A stretch of DNA of 64,000 nucleotides from Candidatus Abyssobacteria bacterium SURF_5 (GTDB taxonomy: Bacteria; Abyssobacteria; SURF-5), in contig QZKU01000026.1 of NCBI GenBank assembly GCA_003598085.1, positions 1-64,000 of the forward strand, given 5' to 3'. Shown in pieces: positions 43,724-54,042 of this stretch. The stretch's first letter is position 1. Every line of letters begins with the position of its first letter. Under the pieces are notes generated by a model, which saw only the letters and a program-made list of their open reading frames with translations, had not been told where the DNA came from and made no database searches. A program made the position numbers and the translations under genes.

Positions 43724-45427
43724 TCATCCGGCGTGGTGGACGAGAACACAAACCAGGTCGCGGCTGCCGACCTGCCCGCGCGCGATCTGGTCGAGGATGA
43801 GAAAATCACCGGCCTCAAGCAACTGCAGGCGCTTGTGTTCGAGCACCACGTAAATATTCTCGTCCTTCCCGAGCGCCTGCATGACTTCCTCATTCGAATT
43901 GAGCCTCGTCATATTTCGGCCCATGTAATAATTGATGTTCGGCCGATACGTCTGATAGAAGTAAAGAGAATCCCCTTCCTCTATTGCGCCCCTGACAGCG
44001 GTGCAAAATGAACGGGCCGAAAGATATTTATCGGCGGCCGGAGCTACATACCCGAAAAGGGCCGCCGATATCAGGATGGTCGCCACAGCGACGCCCAGCA
44101 AAGCGGATAGAGGGGGGATATTCATCAGGCGGCGCGCTACAAGAAACAGACCCGTTTCTCCCACAATCGCCGCTGCCAGCGCAAACCAGAAAATCTCGCG
44201 CAGGTAGACGTACGAGATTATCGTAAACACCGGCAACGCGACCGCAGAGGCGAGCGCGAGACCTGCGCATGGAACCCAATATTCGTTGCGCTCTCTGAGC
44301 CGACCTTCGAAAGGATTCCGCTTGATCAAGGCCCAGCTCATAAGCAGGCTCGCCGCCGGGAATAGCGGCAAAATGTATTGGCTGCGCTTGCCGGAGATCA
44401 AAGTGAAAAAGACGATGATAGCGGCGAACCAGACGAACAGAAAACGAAGCCCCTGATGCGCTCGCAGGTTGGCTTCTCTTTTCAGCGTTCGCACGGTCAG
44501 CGGAATAAAAAACGTCCAGGGCAACAACTGCCACGGGATGTTGTACAAATAGTAGAAAAACGGCCGTCGATGCGAATACGAGTCAAACATACGCCCGCCG
44601 GTTTGCTTCGCCAAAACCGAAATCGAGCCGTATACCCCCTCGCTTTGCACATAGGCCGCCCGCCACCACGGCGCTACAACAAGAGCAACCAACGCAAGCC
44701 CCGCGACAAGGCAGAGCGTAAAGCGCAGAGATTCCCGCCAGGCCCCCTCCCGCCGCAAGACAATCTCCGAGCCGATAAAAACGAACATTACAGCCACCGG
44801 CACGACCAACCCCACCGGCCCCTTCGCCAGCGCTGCCGGCGCCAGACTCGCAAACCCCGCAAGATAGAAGGCGACAGCGCGCCGTGCATAAGCAGCGCAA
44901 AACAGACAGAGGGCCGCGCTGATGCTGAGCGCAAGCAGCATGTCGATGACGCCGATACGCCCGATCCCTACGAATTGTGCGCTCGTCGCCATGATCAATG
45001 TCCCCAAGAGCGCCTCGCGCCGCCCAAGAAGCCAACTACCGAAGAAATACGTCAAGAGCATCAGGAGCAATGAGGCCGTCGCCGACGGAAATCGCGCGGT
45101 CAGTTCGTTTACGTCACCGAGAGGCTTTGAGAGAGCGGCCACAAGCCAAAAATACAAGGGGGGCTTCTCTGTATAAATTTGGCCGTTCAGATGCGGGACG
45201 ATCCAATCGCCCGAGCGAAGCATTTCACGCGCCACCTGCGCGTAGCGAGGCTCGTCAGGGCTCCACAAGTCATACGAACTCATCCGAAAGAAAAACAGGA
45301 AGTATGCGCTCAATAAAATTATGAGCAGGTGCTTCAGCGGAATGCGCCACCAAGGTCCGCCCTCTTCCACCGTTGCAGAAAACCCGTTGACAGGCCAATT
45401 GGCTCGCCATTTTGATTCAGTTGTCAC
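43724..45427 (-). CDS. ArnT/GT39-like membrane glycosyltransferase
   Basis: 567-residue GT-C enzyme. After the first span, LWSPDEPRYAQVAREM supplies the catalytic acidic motif of ArnT/PMT enzymes, followed by EKPPLYFWL, also typical; about twelve spans and a short soluble C-terminus follow. Likely transfers a sugar from undecaprenyl phosphate to lipid A, protein or glycan in the periplasm. GTG start at 45427 with a poor SD, so the start is uncertain. The 192 bases between its end and the phosphoesterase start show no gene. Confidence 0.85.
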   Translation of the reverse strand: MTTESKWRANWPVNGFSATVEEGGPWWRIPLKHLLIILLSAYFLFFFRMSSYDLWSPDEPRYAQVAREMLRSGDWIVPHLNGQIYTEKPPLYFWLVAALSKPLGDVNELTARFPSATASLLLMLLTYFFGSWLLGRREALLGTLIMATSAQFVGIGRIGVIDMLLALSISAALCLFCAAYARRAVAFYLAGFASLAPAALAKGPVGLVVPVAVMFVFIGSEIVLRREGAWRESLRFTLCLVAGLALVALVVAPWWRAAYVQSEGVYGSISVLAKQTGGRMFDSYSHRRPFFYYLYNIPWQLLPWTFFIPLTVRTLKREANLRAHQGLRFLFVWFAAIIVFFTLISGKRSQYILPLFPAASLLMSWALIKRNPFEGRLRERNEYWVPCAGLALASAVALPVFTIISYVYLREIFWFALAAAIVGETGLFLVARRLMNIPPLSALLGVAVATILISAALFGYVAPAADKYLSARSFCTAVRGAIEEGDSLYFYQTYRPNINYYMGRNMTRLNSNEEVMQALGKDENIYVVLEHKRLQLLEAGDFLILDQIARGQVGSRDLVCVLVHHAG

Positions 45428-45525
45428 CCTTTATCTCACCCAGGCGAGCCCCTTCGCACGATCATTCCGCACCGTGAGAACGACCCGGTGGGTCGCCCGC
45501 TTATAAATTCTTCGCAGATTTGGCC

Positions 45526-45990
45526 TCATTTGATCTTGTATATGCTGTACTTGACTTTGTTTTCTCCTGAAGAGCCCACCCCCACCGCAAATGTTCCATT
45601 GAGCCATGAATACTTCGGAGAAGAGGTGCGGAAGGTGGGATTCGTGAGGATTCTGAACTCACCGCCTTGCGGTAGACCACCCTGCGCCAGCTCCTTCTTC
45701 ACGTCTTCCGGAAAATCGATCAGGCCCTTGTAATAGACATAAATAGCTGCGCCGTCGTCCGTTTCCAGCGTCGCCCGCACATCGAGCTGGCCGATGCCAT
45801 CCGGCCGGATAACAAACCAATCCGCTCCCACAGGTTTCAGGGTCCCCCTCAGCTTCGGCCCCTCAAATTTGCCTCCCTGGATGTAGAAATGAATCCGCAG
45901 GCCCTCCGGCACCTGCCCTATCAATTCGGGCAAGCTCAACTCCGCTTCAATGTCAAATAAGTATTCGGTATCAAATTGGTACGCAGGCAT
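45526..45990 (-). CDS. DUF3237 family protein
   Basis: 154-residue protein. The C-terminal half shows the DUF3237 pattern RTSSPKYSWLNGTFAVGVG, preceded by GADWFVIRPDGIGQLDVRATLETDDGA-type strands split by turns. DUF3237 proteins are small beta-barrel folds of unknown role. The ATG at 45990 has a strong GGGAGGA; upstream codons are in the divergent intergenic region and look non-coding. It is divergent from the AsmA gene across a 224-base gap. Confidence 0.82.
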   Translation of the reverse strand: MPAYQFDTEYLFDIEAELSLPELIGQVPEGLRIHFYIQGGKFEGPKLRGTLKPVGADWFVIRPDGIGQLDVRATLETDDGAAIYVYYKGLIDFPEDVKKELAQGGLPQGGEFRILTNPTFRTSSPKYSWLNGTFAVGVGSSGENKVKYSIYKIK

Positions 45991-46214
45991 GTGTTTCCTC
46001 CCTGTTTCGAGGCGCTCCCTTCGATTCGTTTCCTGCGAGGCAGGCGTTACCTGAGCCAAGTATATAGCACTGTCCAAACCATTATCAACGGCAAATCCCG
46101 ACGGTAAAGGCAAAATTCCAGACTTGCGCTCGCTATCGGCTAGTCGCAGTTGAATTTTGGGACTATAATTTGATCTAATATAAGTGGAGAAAGTGTCAAT
46201 CAAGGAGGAAGCGC

Positions 46215-48329
46215 ATGCGAACAAAATATATTCTTATCGCCGCAGGAGCGCTGATCTTGATTGTGGCGATTGTGATCAGCGTGGTCCTGATCCGGTTTGA
46301 CTACAATACGCTCAAGCCCAGAGCGGAGCGCGCGGTTTATCAGGCGACCGGCCGCGAACTGAATCTTGAGGGCGATGTCAAACTCCATCTGGGTCTTTCG
46401 CCCATACTTGCCGTTGAAAGTGTCACCTTCGAGAACGCCGAGTGGGGTTCTCAACCCAATATGGCGACGATGGAACGCCTCGAAGTGCAGGTCGCCCTTA
46501 TCCCGCTCCTTCGCAGAGACATCCAGGTCAAGAATCTGGTGCTCGTCGGGCCCGATATCCTTGTCGAAACCAGCAAAACCGGCGAATCAAATATATCCTT
46601 TGGTCAAAAACCGAAAAAGGAGGAGCAGCCTCCTGAGCCCAAACCCGGCGAGGATGGGGATGGACTGAAGTCATTCACTTTCGAGGAGGTACGAATAGAA
46701 AACGGGCGGCTGACTTACAAGGATCAGAGAAAGGATACTACCCACACTGCCACTCTCCTGAGCTTTCAAGCCACTGAAAAAAGCGGTGGTTTAATTCAAA
46801 TGGAGGCCGAAGGCGCTTATAACGAGAATCCGTTTGAAATGGAAGGTACAGTGGGCTCCCTTGCGGCAATCACCGATCCGCAGGATCCGTGGCCGGTGAA
46901 ATTGAGGGCCAAGACGCTGGGAACCGATGTACATTTGAATGGAGCCGTTCAGGATGTGCTTGGGGCAAAGGGTATTGATTTGAATCTTATAGCAGAAGGG
47001 CAGTCCCTGACTGAAGTTGCGACATTGGCGGGTGTGAAAGAGGTTCCGGATCTTGGGAAGTTTGACTTGTCAGCCAGATTGACCGATCCCGCAGAAAACA
47101 CCTATAAGTTGTCTGATATCAAAGCGCACCTGTCTAATAGCGATATCTCCGGTACAGCGGAGTTTTCAATGGAGGGTGAACGACCTCGGTTTTCAGCGGC
47201 TTTTGAGTCGCAAGTCCTTGACCTTCGCTCAATCATGGCGGAGGAGAAGAACAATTCAAAGAAAACCGAGCCCGCCGGTCAGACCCAATCCACGAAACAG
47301 AAGGTTTTCTCAGAAAATGAATTGCCCCTGGATATCGTTAAAAAGGTGGATGGAGAGGCCAACCTGCAGGCTAAACACATCCTCTTGCCACGGCTCGCAC
47401 TCACCGATTTGGCAACCAAGATCACCCTGAACAATGGAACACTTGCGATACAGCCGATACAGGCTTCAGCCGGCGGCGGGTCCTTCGCCGGCCAATTGAA
47501 TCTGTCAGCAAAAGCCGAGACAGCCGATCTGAATGTTAATCTGAAAATCGATCAACTCGACCTCGAGCGCATGCTGAGCGAGTTGGGAATTGTGGACCGC
47601 ATCTACGGTAAGCTCGATGCCGATATCGAATTGACGGGAAACGGTGATTCAGTTGCCGAATTGATGGCCGGGTTGGACGGGAAGACCGTGATGAGCATGG
47701 GCGGCGGGCGAATCAATAACAAATATCTATCACTGCTTGAAGGAGATTTTGGATCGGGACTCTTCCGCCTGCTGTACTCGCCGTCGGAAGGAATGGATTA
47801 TACCGAACTGCAGTGCTTTGTCAGCCGGTTCGACATCAAGAACGGGCTCGCAAAGAGCACCGTCCTCCTCATCGCCACCGAAAGCATAACCGTGGCCGGC
47901 GAGGGAATCATTGATTTGCGAACCGAGGAACTCGATCTCGCAATTGTGCCTGCCGCTAAAGAAGGAGTGCTCGCCGAAGCCGGCGCCAGGACGGGAGTTG
48001 ATATCGGCGAATTGAGCAAATCCTTCAGACTCGGAGGCACTCTGGCGAATCCAAGGCTGGCGATCGATCCCCGGCAACCGGTGACGATCATCAGTCAGCT
48101 TTTGGGCGGTAAACAGGAGCCTTCCGGCATCGCCGCAGTTCTCGCCGGCGAATCGGAGGGCGACGATCCCTGCTCAATTGCTATGAACATTGCAGAAACA
48201 GGTGAGGTGCCACAGGCAGCCCCCAAAAAAGAAGAAGGGACAATCACGGAGCAACTGCCTGCCGATATGCCGGGCAAAGATGTTCTGGGCGAGGCGGAAC
48301 AGCAGTTGAGGAAACTATTCGGGAAATGA
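46215..48329 (+). CDS. AsmA family protein
   Basis: 704-residue envelope protein. A single N-terminal anchor (about 5-26) is followed by the AsmA start (FDYNTLKPRAERAVYQATGRELNLEGDV region) and a long beta-rich body, with the conserved C-terminal AsmA part near residues 440-620. AsmA-like proteins are bridge-like lipid-transport or outer-membrane assembly factors. It also has a low-complexity, charged linker at about 130-150. AAGGAGGA lies before the ATG. Its 3' end overlaps the convergent kinase gene by 15 bases. Confidence 0.88.
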   Translation: MRTKYILIAAGALILIVAIVISVVLIRFDYNTLKPRAERAVYQATGRELNLEGDVKLHLGLSPILAVESVTFENAEWGSQPNMATMERLEVQVALIPLLRRDIQVKNLVLVGPDILVETSKTGESNISFGQKPKKEEQPPEPKPGEDGDGLKSFTFEEVRIENGRLTYKDQRKDTTHTATLLSFQATEKSGGLIQMEAEGAYNENPFEMEGTVGSLAAITDPQDPWPVKLRAKTLGTDVHLNGAVQDVLGAKGIDLNLIAEGQSLTEVATLAGVKEVPDLGKFDLSARLTDPAENTYKLSDIKAHLSNSDISGTAEFSMEGERPRFSAAFESQVLDLRSIMAEEKNNSKKTEPAGQTQSTKQKVFSENELPLDIVKKVDGEANLQAKHILLPRLALTDLATKITLNNGTLAIQPIQASAGGGSFAGQLNLSAKAETADLNVNLKIDQLDLERMLSELGIVDRIYGKLDADIELTGNGDSVAELMAGLDGKTVMSMGGGRINNKYLSLLEGDFGSGLFRLLYSPSEGMDYTELQCFVSRFDIKNGLAKSTVLLIATESITVAGEGIIDLRTEELDLAIVPAAKEGVLAEAGARTGVDIGELSKSFRLGGTLANPRLAIDPRQPVTIISQLLGGKQEPSGIAAVLAGESEGDDPCSIAMNIAETGEVPQAAPKKEEGTITEQLPADMPGKDVLGEAEQQLRKLFGK

Positions 48330-49520
48330 TAACGCTGAGGTCGGCGCGAGAAGGCTTTGTTCTGCAGGCAAACTTATCCTGACAGTCGTCCCTCTATTCT
48401 TCTTGCTTCTGATGATCATGCTTCCCTTGTGCGCCCGCACAATCTTTCTCGAAATACTGAGCCCAAGCCCTACGCCACCCGGTTTCGTACTGAAAAAGGG
48501 CTCGATGACGCGTGGAAGGTTCTCCGGAGAAATTCCGCATCCGCGGTCGGCGATTCTCAGTATCACCCGCTTCGGGTTTTGATATGGAAAATTTCGCGAC
48601 CGGATCGCGAGTAAGCCACCACGGGGCATTGCTTCAATAGAGTTGGTGATGATATTGGAAAGACCTTGCGCAAGTTTTTCCTTGTCTCCCATCACTCTTA
48701 CCGAATCGACATCCAGCTCTTTTCTCACTTTGGTATTCTTGAGCTTGTAGCTTACCTTGTCCAGGGCCTCGTCTACCACCTCGCTGACGGTTAACGATGA
48801 AATCTGTAGATGCAAAGGAAGTGCATAATCCACCAGATAATTGATGACTTCGGCCAGAGCATTGACTCCGTAATGAAGCTCCCCCAGTATTTCGATCGTA
48901 TTCCGCTGCCCTTTCACTTCCTTTGCCAACATCTCGATTCCCATTTCAATCACCTGCAGCGGATTTCGCACTTCATGAGCCACAAAAGCCACTGCACGCT
49001 CCAGGGCCGCCAGCCTCTCCGCGCGACTGAACAATTCATGTTTACTTCTTAACAAAGTGATGTCACTGGCAACCCCCGCAAATTTCACCACCTTCCCGTC
49101 CTTGTCGGTAATGGGAAAACCCCGGTCTCGAATCCAGCGGATGGAAGCATCCGGCCGCACAATCCTGTATTCCATTTCTTCCTGATATCCACCCTTCATC
49201 CAATTAAAAACCCGCGGACGGTCGCGCGGATGAATGGCTTCCAGGAAAGAATAAGGCTCCTTGTGCAGGCTTTCGCGGGAGCGCCCCCAGATCGTCTCAT
49301 ACGCCGGACTCACATAAATCATCTTCTTCGGATATGGCGTGCTCATCCAGAAAACATCCTGAATCGTCTCCGTCACCAATCGAAACTTCTCCTCGCTCTC
49401 TTTCAACTCCTTGACGGCTAGCTCGCATTTGGTTGAGATTTTTTGCAGTTTATCCAGTTCCGCTTCGAGGTGAGCAACACTTTCCAGCAGTTGCTCCTTT
49501 GTTTTCGCCGTGCGCACCAT
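48315..49520 (-). CDS. soluble PAS-domain histidine kinase
   Basis: 401 residues with no membrane span: an N-terminal coiled coil (about 5-45), one PAS/PAC domain (about 45-160, ending FAGVASDITLLR), a HisKA domain with phospho-acceptor His182 in VAHEVRNPL, and a HATPase domain with NIITNSIEAM (N box), DRGCGI (G1), FFSTKPGG (F) and GLGLSI (G2). All ATP-binding boxes are present, so it should be active. No response regulator is adjacent; it is an orphan kinase whose signal is unknown. Confidence 0.92.
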   Translation of the reverse strand: MVRTAKTKEQLLESVAHLEAELDKLQKISTKCELAVKELKESEEKFRLVTETIQDVFWMSTPYPKKMIYVSPAYETIWGRSRESLHKEPYSFLEAIHPRDRPRVFNWMKGGYQEEMEYRIVRPDASIRWIRDRGFPITDKDGKVVKFAGVASDITLLRSKHELFSRAERLAALERAVAFVAHEVRNPLQVIEMGIEMLAKEVKGQRNTIEILGELHYGVNALAEVINYLVDYALPLHLQISSLTVSEVVDEALDKVSYKLKNTKVRKELDVDSVRVMGDKEKLAQGLSNIITNSIEAMPRGGLLAIRSRNFPYQNPKRVILRIADRGCGISPENLPRVIEPFFSTKPGGVGLGLSISRKIVRAHKGSMIIRSKKNRGTTVRISLPAEQSLLAPTSALSFPE

Positions 49521-49671
49521 CGCGTTCTCAACAAATGCGTCTCTCGCTGGGAGAGCACGCAGGTCGTTACGTAAAATATCCTGTCCCTATTTTTGCACGA
49601 ATGAGCCATTATTGCCACCGAAGCAAAGATCAATATGCCGATTTACTGAACCGCCCGCATTGCTTCTCGTA

Positions 49672-49680
49672 TGCTATAAT
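49672..49680 (+). promoter_or_regulatory. extended -10 promoter for the MFS gene
   Basis: TGCTATAAT, i.e. consensus TATAAT (49675-49680) with the extended TGn element, 32 bases upstream of the MFS ATG. No clear -35 box at 17 bases, which extended -10 promoters can dispense with. Confidence 0.55.
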
Positions 49681-49712
49681 GACAAAAATCTCACGGTCCC
49701 GGCCCGGCAGAT

Positions 49713-50981
49713 ATGAAAAATTCTTCGAGAGCACCTCAAAACTGGCTGTATCTCGCTCAACTCAGCGTCAATTACCTCGGCTGGGTGTTCTGCTGGAACG
49801 TCGCCACTACCTACATGTCCCCAAACATCTTGCTCGGACTCGTAGACGATTCAGTAAAAAACACCCGTCTCGGACTGATGAGCGGCGCAGGGAATATCAT
49901 GGTGATCATCCTGATTCCGCTCATTGGCGCCCTCAGCGACCGAACAACCAGCGAGATGGGCCGCAGAAGACCCTATTACATCGCTGCCGCATCCATGATG
50001 GCCGTCTTCATCATGCTGATGGTCTACTCGGGAAACTATCTGTTCCTGCTCGCCCTGATAGTGCTCATGCATGCCGCGGCCGCGCTGTGGTTTCCCAACC
50101 GCGCGCTCGTCCGCGACATCGTCCCCATCGAGCGCCGCGGCCGTGTCTCCGGCTTGATCCAGATAGCCAATCTGATCGGGATGATGTCTGCCCATGTTCT
50201 CGCACCACGGCTGGTGGAGGCCGGACGGCTGCTGCTTCTTGCCATTATCGCGGGCGCTGTCAACGTTGTCTCCAATCTCTGGGTCGCACTCGCCATAAGA
50301 GAGCCTGCTCCGGCCTTTCGGTCGGCGCGGCCGGCGGATTCATGGAAGGAAATCTATTTCCCGAAACTCGAAAGCGGCGACGGCCTGAAGAGACTGGCCG
50401 CCTTTAACCTCCTGACGCAGATGGGAATGGTGGCTATGGTATGTTTCCTGCTCTACTTCATCAAGGACCAGGTCGACCCGGTCCACTTCAACAAGACTTT
50501 CGGTACCGTCGTCCTCATCGCGATGACTGCGGCCATCCCGTCTTCGTTTGGCTCGGGTGTCATCGCCGACCGATTGGGACGCAAACGAGTGTTGCTTATC
50601 GGTTGCTTGCTCCAACTGGCTTGTATCCTCAACTTCCTCATTTCTCCGCGTCTGCACTCCACACTCTATATCAGCGGACTCCTTTACGGCCTGGGCAATG
50701 GCGCATACCTGAGCATGTATTGGACGCTTGTTTCAGATCTGGTTCCCGAGGCCGATGCGGGAAAGTATATGGGATTGATGCAGTACACGTTCCTCATTCC
50801 GTGGGCCATTGTTCCCCCTGCTCTGGGTCCGATGGTCGACAGATTCGGCGCCTCGTCAGGACCTGGATACAACATTCTGTTCGTCGTGATCGTTTTCTTG
50901 CTGGCAGGAGGACTGATCATGATCCGAAAAATCCCGGAAACATTTAAAACCGCACCAGCCCCTGTCGCTGATTTTTCTTGA
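49713..50981 (+). CDS. major facilitator superfamily transporter
   Basis: 422-residue inner-membrane transporter with about 12 hydrophobic segments in two halves. The loop-2 motif is GALSDRTTSEMGRRRP in the first half and VIADRLGRKRVLL in the second, the former resembling the GPH/SLC45 sugar-cation symporter branch. Substrate unknown, possibly a sugar. The ATG at 49713 has a weak SD. Divergent from the kinase gene, own promoter. Confidence 0.85.
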   Translation: MKNSSRAPQNWLYLAQLSVNYLGWVFCWNVATTYMSPNILLGLVDDSVKNTRLGLMSGAGNIMVIILIPLIGALSDRTTSEMGRRRPYYIAAASMMAVFIMLMVYSGNYLFLLALIVLMHAAAALWFPNRALVRDIVPIERRGRVSGLIQIANLIGMMSAHVLAPRLVEAGRLLLLAIIAGAVNVVSNLWVALAIREPAPAFRSARPADSWKEIYFPKLESGDGLKRLAAFNLLTQMGMVAMVCFLLYFIKDQVDPVHFNKTFGTVVLIAMTAAIPSSFGSGVIADRLGRKRVLLIGCLLQLACILNFLISPRLHSTLYISGLLYGLGNGAYLSMYWTLVSDLVPEADAGKYMGLMQYTFLIPWAIVPPALGPMVDRFGASSGPGYNILFVVIVFLLAGGLIMIRKIPETFKTAPAPVADFS

Positions 50982-51013
50982 TTCCCGCCGATCTTCTGTG
51001 AAAGTTTGACTTC

Positions 51014-51781
51014 TTACCGCGAGCGGCTTCTACCCAGCTCAAAAGACATCCCGTCTTCAGCTACGACCACTTCACCGTGATACGCCCTTCGGCACTGGCC
51101 GGCCAAATCGTAACCGGCGGCAACCGGATATATATGCGTCAGCGCCAATTTCCTGCAAGCTGCGCGCTCCGCCATCTCGCCCGCTTTCTCCGGAGTTAAA
51201 TGGCCGGGAACCGCTATCTCATTTGGATAAGAGCATTCCAGTATGAGCAAATCGCTTCCGTCCGCCAATCGAATTATGTTTTCACTGTAATCAGTGTCTC
51301 CTGAATACACCAGAGCGGCGCCGTCAGCCTCAAGACGATACGAATATGCCGGCTGCGTATGCTCGGCCTTTGTCAGATCCAGCCGCCATGTCGCCCCCTC
51401 GAGCGGCTCTCCATGCAGCTCCTCGATGAAGAGTTCGTATCGTTTCGGAGTAAGCCAGTCTCCGTAAGCTGTCACAAGATTCTCATAAAGCCTCTGAATG
51501 CCGGGCGGCCCAAAGAGCGCCAATGAATTCGTGCGGTTGACATCCGGAATGTTCAGCGCAAACAGAAGCGCCGCCAGATCGCCCACGTGGTCGGTGTGAA
51601 AATGGGTGAAAAACAGCATGTCCAATGCCGCCCAATGAATCCCGGCATGCGCCATTGCCCTTACGGCGCCAGGACCGCAGTCGAAAACCAGCAATTCTTT
51701 CCCCACATTCACCGCAATACAGGGCGAACCGCGGTCTGGATTCGGTATCCCGCAGCCTGACCCCACGATGGTTACTTTCAC
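51014..51781 (-). CDS. metallo-beta-lactamase fold hydrolase (RNase Z-like)
   Basis: 255-residue MBL-fold protein. THFHTDHVGD gives His60, His62, Asp64 and His65; SGDTDYS and LTHIYP supply the remaining metal ligands. The early GSGCGIPNPDRGSPC loop and overall pattern are close to ribonuclease Z/arylsulfatase-type members; no long flexible arm is seen, so the substrate is uncertain. The GTG start has GGAGGAG. Divergent from dnaK. Confidence 0.85.
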   Translation of the reverse strand: MKVTIVGSGCGIPNPDRGSPCIAVNVGKELLVFDCGPGAVRAMAHAGIHWAALDMLFFTHFHTDHVGDLAALLFALNIPDVNRTNSLALFGPPGIQRLYENLVTAYGDWLTPKRYELFIEELHGEPLEGATWRLDLTKAEHTQPAYSYRLEADGAALVYSGDTDYSENIIRLADGSDLLILECSYPNEIAVPGHLTPEKAGEMAERAACRKLALTHIYPVAAGYDLAGQCRRAYHGEVVVAEDGMSFELGRSRSR

Positions 51782-52091
51782 AATGGCTCCTCCATCTCTC
51801 CTTCTATCACCCTATTCAGAATTTATCAAGATATTATAGCTCTCCCAGCCTCTTGCGATTCCGATTTCCTGCCATTAATTTGTCATTTTCCCACATTTAT
51901 CATGTTTCAATACGAAACAACAAGCGGCCTCACTCTCGACGATCTTACCATTCAGCGCCCCCATGAACAGATATAACCACCTGACAAGCAAAGAGTTACA
52001 AATAAATAATATAGTTGGCACACCGGTTGCAATCAATACAGTCGAGAAAATAACTCTGAACATGGACTCTTAAACTAAGGAGATGATTTTA
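51782..52091. other. AT-rich intergenic region upstream of dnaK
   Basis: 310 bases with no convincing ORF. It holds the sigma-54 promoter at 52015-52033, about 60 bases before dnaK, and AT-rich runs upstream that could host IHF or activator sites. No CIRCE inverted repeat (HrcA operator) was found. Confidence 0.7.
52015..52033 (+). promoter_or_regulatory. sigma-54 (RpoN) promoter upstream of dnaK
   Basis: TTGGCACACCGGTTGCAAT matches the RpoN consensus TGGCACN5TTGCW: the -24 GG and -12 GC are separated by exactly 10 bases. It is correctly oriented, with a predicted start near 52042 and a 50-base leader to dnaK. Confidence 0.75.
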
Positions 52092-54020
52092 ATGGCAAAA
52101 GTTATCGGCATAGATTTGGGTACCACGAACTCGTGTGTTGCAGTGCTCGAAGGCGGGGAATCCGTGGTCATCCCGAACAGTGAGGGCGGCAGGACAACGC
52201 CGTCTGTAGTCGCTTTCACAAAGACCGGCGAACGACTGGTCGGCACAGTGGCAAAGCGACAGGCAATCACCAATCCCGAAAACACGGTTTTCTCGATAAA
52301 ACGCTTCATGGGCCGCAAATACGGGGAAGTAAGCAGCGAGATCAAGCTGGTGCCTTATAAAGTGAGCGCCGCGCCAAATGGCGATTGTCAGGTGGCGGCA
52401 GGCGGAAAGACTTACCGGCCGCCGGAGATCTCGGCGATGATTCTGCAGAAAATGAAACAGAGCGCCGAGGATTATCTCGGGCAGAAAGTGACTCAGGCTG
52501 TCATTACCGTTCCGGCCTATTTCAACGACTCTCAGCGCCAGGCCACAAAGGATGCGGGAAGGATTGCCGGTCTGGAGGTTCTTCGGATCATCAATGAACC
52601 CACGGCGGCATCGCTGGCGTATGGTTTGGACAAAAAGAAGGACGAGAAAATCGCCGTTTATGACCTTGGCGGCGGCACATTCGATATCTCCATCCTCCAA
52701 TTGGGTGAGGGCGTTTTCGAAGTGCTTTCGACCAACGGTGACACTCATCTAGGCGGCGACGATTTCGACCAAAGGGTCATCGACTGGCTGGCCGACGAGT
52801 TCAAGAAGGAACAGGGAATCGACCTGCGGAAAGACCGGATGGCCCTGCAACGGCTGAAGGAAGCTGCGGAGAAGGCAAAGATCGAGCTTTCGAGCTCGCA
52901 GACAACCGATATCAATCTCCCATTCATTACAGCCGATGCGGCAGGCCCGAAGCACCTGAATATCACGCTGACTCGTTCGAAACTCGAGCAACTCGTTGAC
53001 GATCTGGTCGAGCGAACGCGCGGACCTGTCATGCGGGCCCTCCAGGACGCCGGATTGAACCCCGAACAGGTCGATGAGGTTGTCCTTGTCGGCGGGCAAA
53101 CCCGCATGCCGAAGGTGCAGGACCTGGTAAAGGGCATCTTCAAGAAGGACCCGCACAAGGGAGTGAACCCCGACGAGGTTGTCGCCATAGGGGCGGCGAT
53201 CCAGGCGGGTGTTCTCGCCGGCGAGGTCAAGGACGTGTTGCTGCTCGACGTGACTCCGCTCTCGCTCGGCATCGAGACCAAAGGCGGCGTCTTCACGAAA
53301 CTGATCGAGCGCAATACTACCATCCCGACCCGCAAGAGCGAGATATTCACCACCGCGGAAGACAACCAGACCAGTGTCGAGATTCACGTGCTGCAGGGTG
53401 AGCGCGAAATGGCCTCCAACAACAAGACCATCGGCCGGTTCCACCTGACAGGACTGCCGCCGGCGCCGCGCGGCCTGCCGCAGATCGAGGTGACCTTCGA
53501 TATCGACGCAAACGGGATCTTGCACGTGTCTGCGAAGGACCTTGCGACCAGCCGCGAGCAGAAAATCCGCATCGAGGCGTCCAGCGGCTTGAACGAACAG
53601 GAGATAGACCGCATGGTAAAAGACGCTCAGGTGCATGCGGGCGAAGACCGTCAGCGTCGCGAAAAAGCCGATGCCACCAACCGGGCGGAATCGTTGGTCT
53701 ACGAGACCGAGAAAAACCTCAGGGAGCTCGGAGACAAGTTGTCTCCTGATGCCAGAAGCAGCATCGAGACTGCCGTCGGGCGCGTTAACGAGGCAATCAA
53801 GTCCGGCGAAGTCGGCGAGATTAAATCTTCGACCGATGCCCTGCAACAAACCTGGCAACAGGTGTCGAGTGAAATCTATCAGAAAGCCGGCGCACAGGCC
53901 GGGCCTCAGTCCGGCGCGGCGGGCGGACCGAGCGGAAACGGCTCGCGCAAGGAGGAAAGAGGCGGCGGCGAAGACGTAATCGACGCCGATTATGAAGTGG
54001 TAGATGAGGACAAAAAGTAG
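52092..54020 (+). CDS. dnaK: molecular chaperone DnaK (Hsp70)
   Basis: 642-residue Hsp70. It starts [18 protein letters not shown], has the ATPase signatures [10 protein letters not shown] and [13 protein letters not shown], the substrate-binding domain from about residue 390, a Gly-rich tail and the C-terminal [15 protein letters not shown] that docks J-proteins/GrpE. I take the ATG at 52092 because AAGGAG lies nine bases upstream and the family starts here; the ATG at 52083 sits right on the SD. dnaJ and grpE are not adjacent; two hsp20 genes follow. Confidence 0.98.
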   Translation: MAKVIGIDLGTTNSCVAVLEGGESVVIPNSEGGRTTPSVVAFTKTGERLVGTVAKRQAITNPENTVFSIKRFMGRKYGEVSSEIKLVPYKVSAAPNGDCQVAAGGKTYRPPEISAMILQKMKQSAEDYLGQKVTQAVITVPAYFNDSQRQATKDAGRIAGLEVLRIINEPTAASLAYGLDKKKDEKIAVYDLGGGTFDISILQLGEGVFEVLSTNGDTHLGGDDFDQRVIDWLADEFKKEQGIDLRKDRMALQRLKEAAEKAKIELSSSQTTDINLPFITADAAGPKHLNITLTRSKLEQLVDDLVERTRGPVMRALQDAGLNPEQVDEVVLVGGQTRMPKVQDLVKGIFKKDPHKGVNPDEVVAIGAAIQAGVLAGEVKDVLLLDVTPLSLGIETKGGVFTKLIERNTTIPTRKSEIFTTAEDNQTSVEIHVLQGEREMASNNKTIGRFHLTGLPPAPRGLPQIEVTFDIDANGILHVSAKDLATSREQKIRIEASSGLNEQEIDRMVKDAQVHAGEDRQRREKADATNRAESLVYETEKNLRELGDKLSPDARSSIETAVGRVNEAIKSGEVGEIKSSTDALQQTWQQVSSEIYQKAGAQAGPQSGAAGGPSGNGSRKEERGGGEDVIDADYEVVDEDKK

Positions 54021-54042
54021 AAAATGAAAGGAGGAAACGAAT

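Noticed and set aside
51782-52091. HrcA/CIRCE control of dnaK
   Set aside because: No TTAGCACTC-N9-GAGTGCTAA-like inverted repeat is present; the sigma-54 element is the only strong match.
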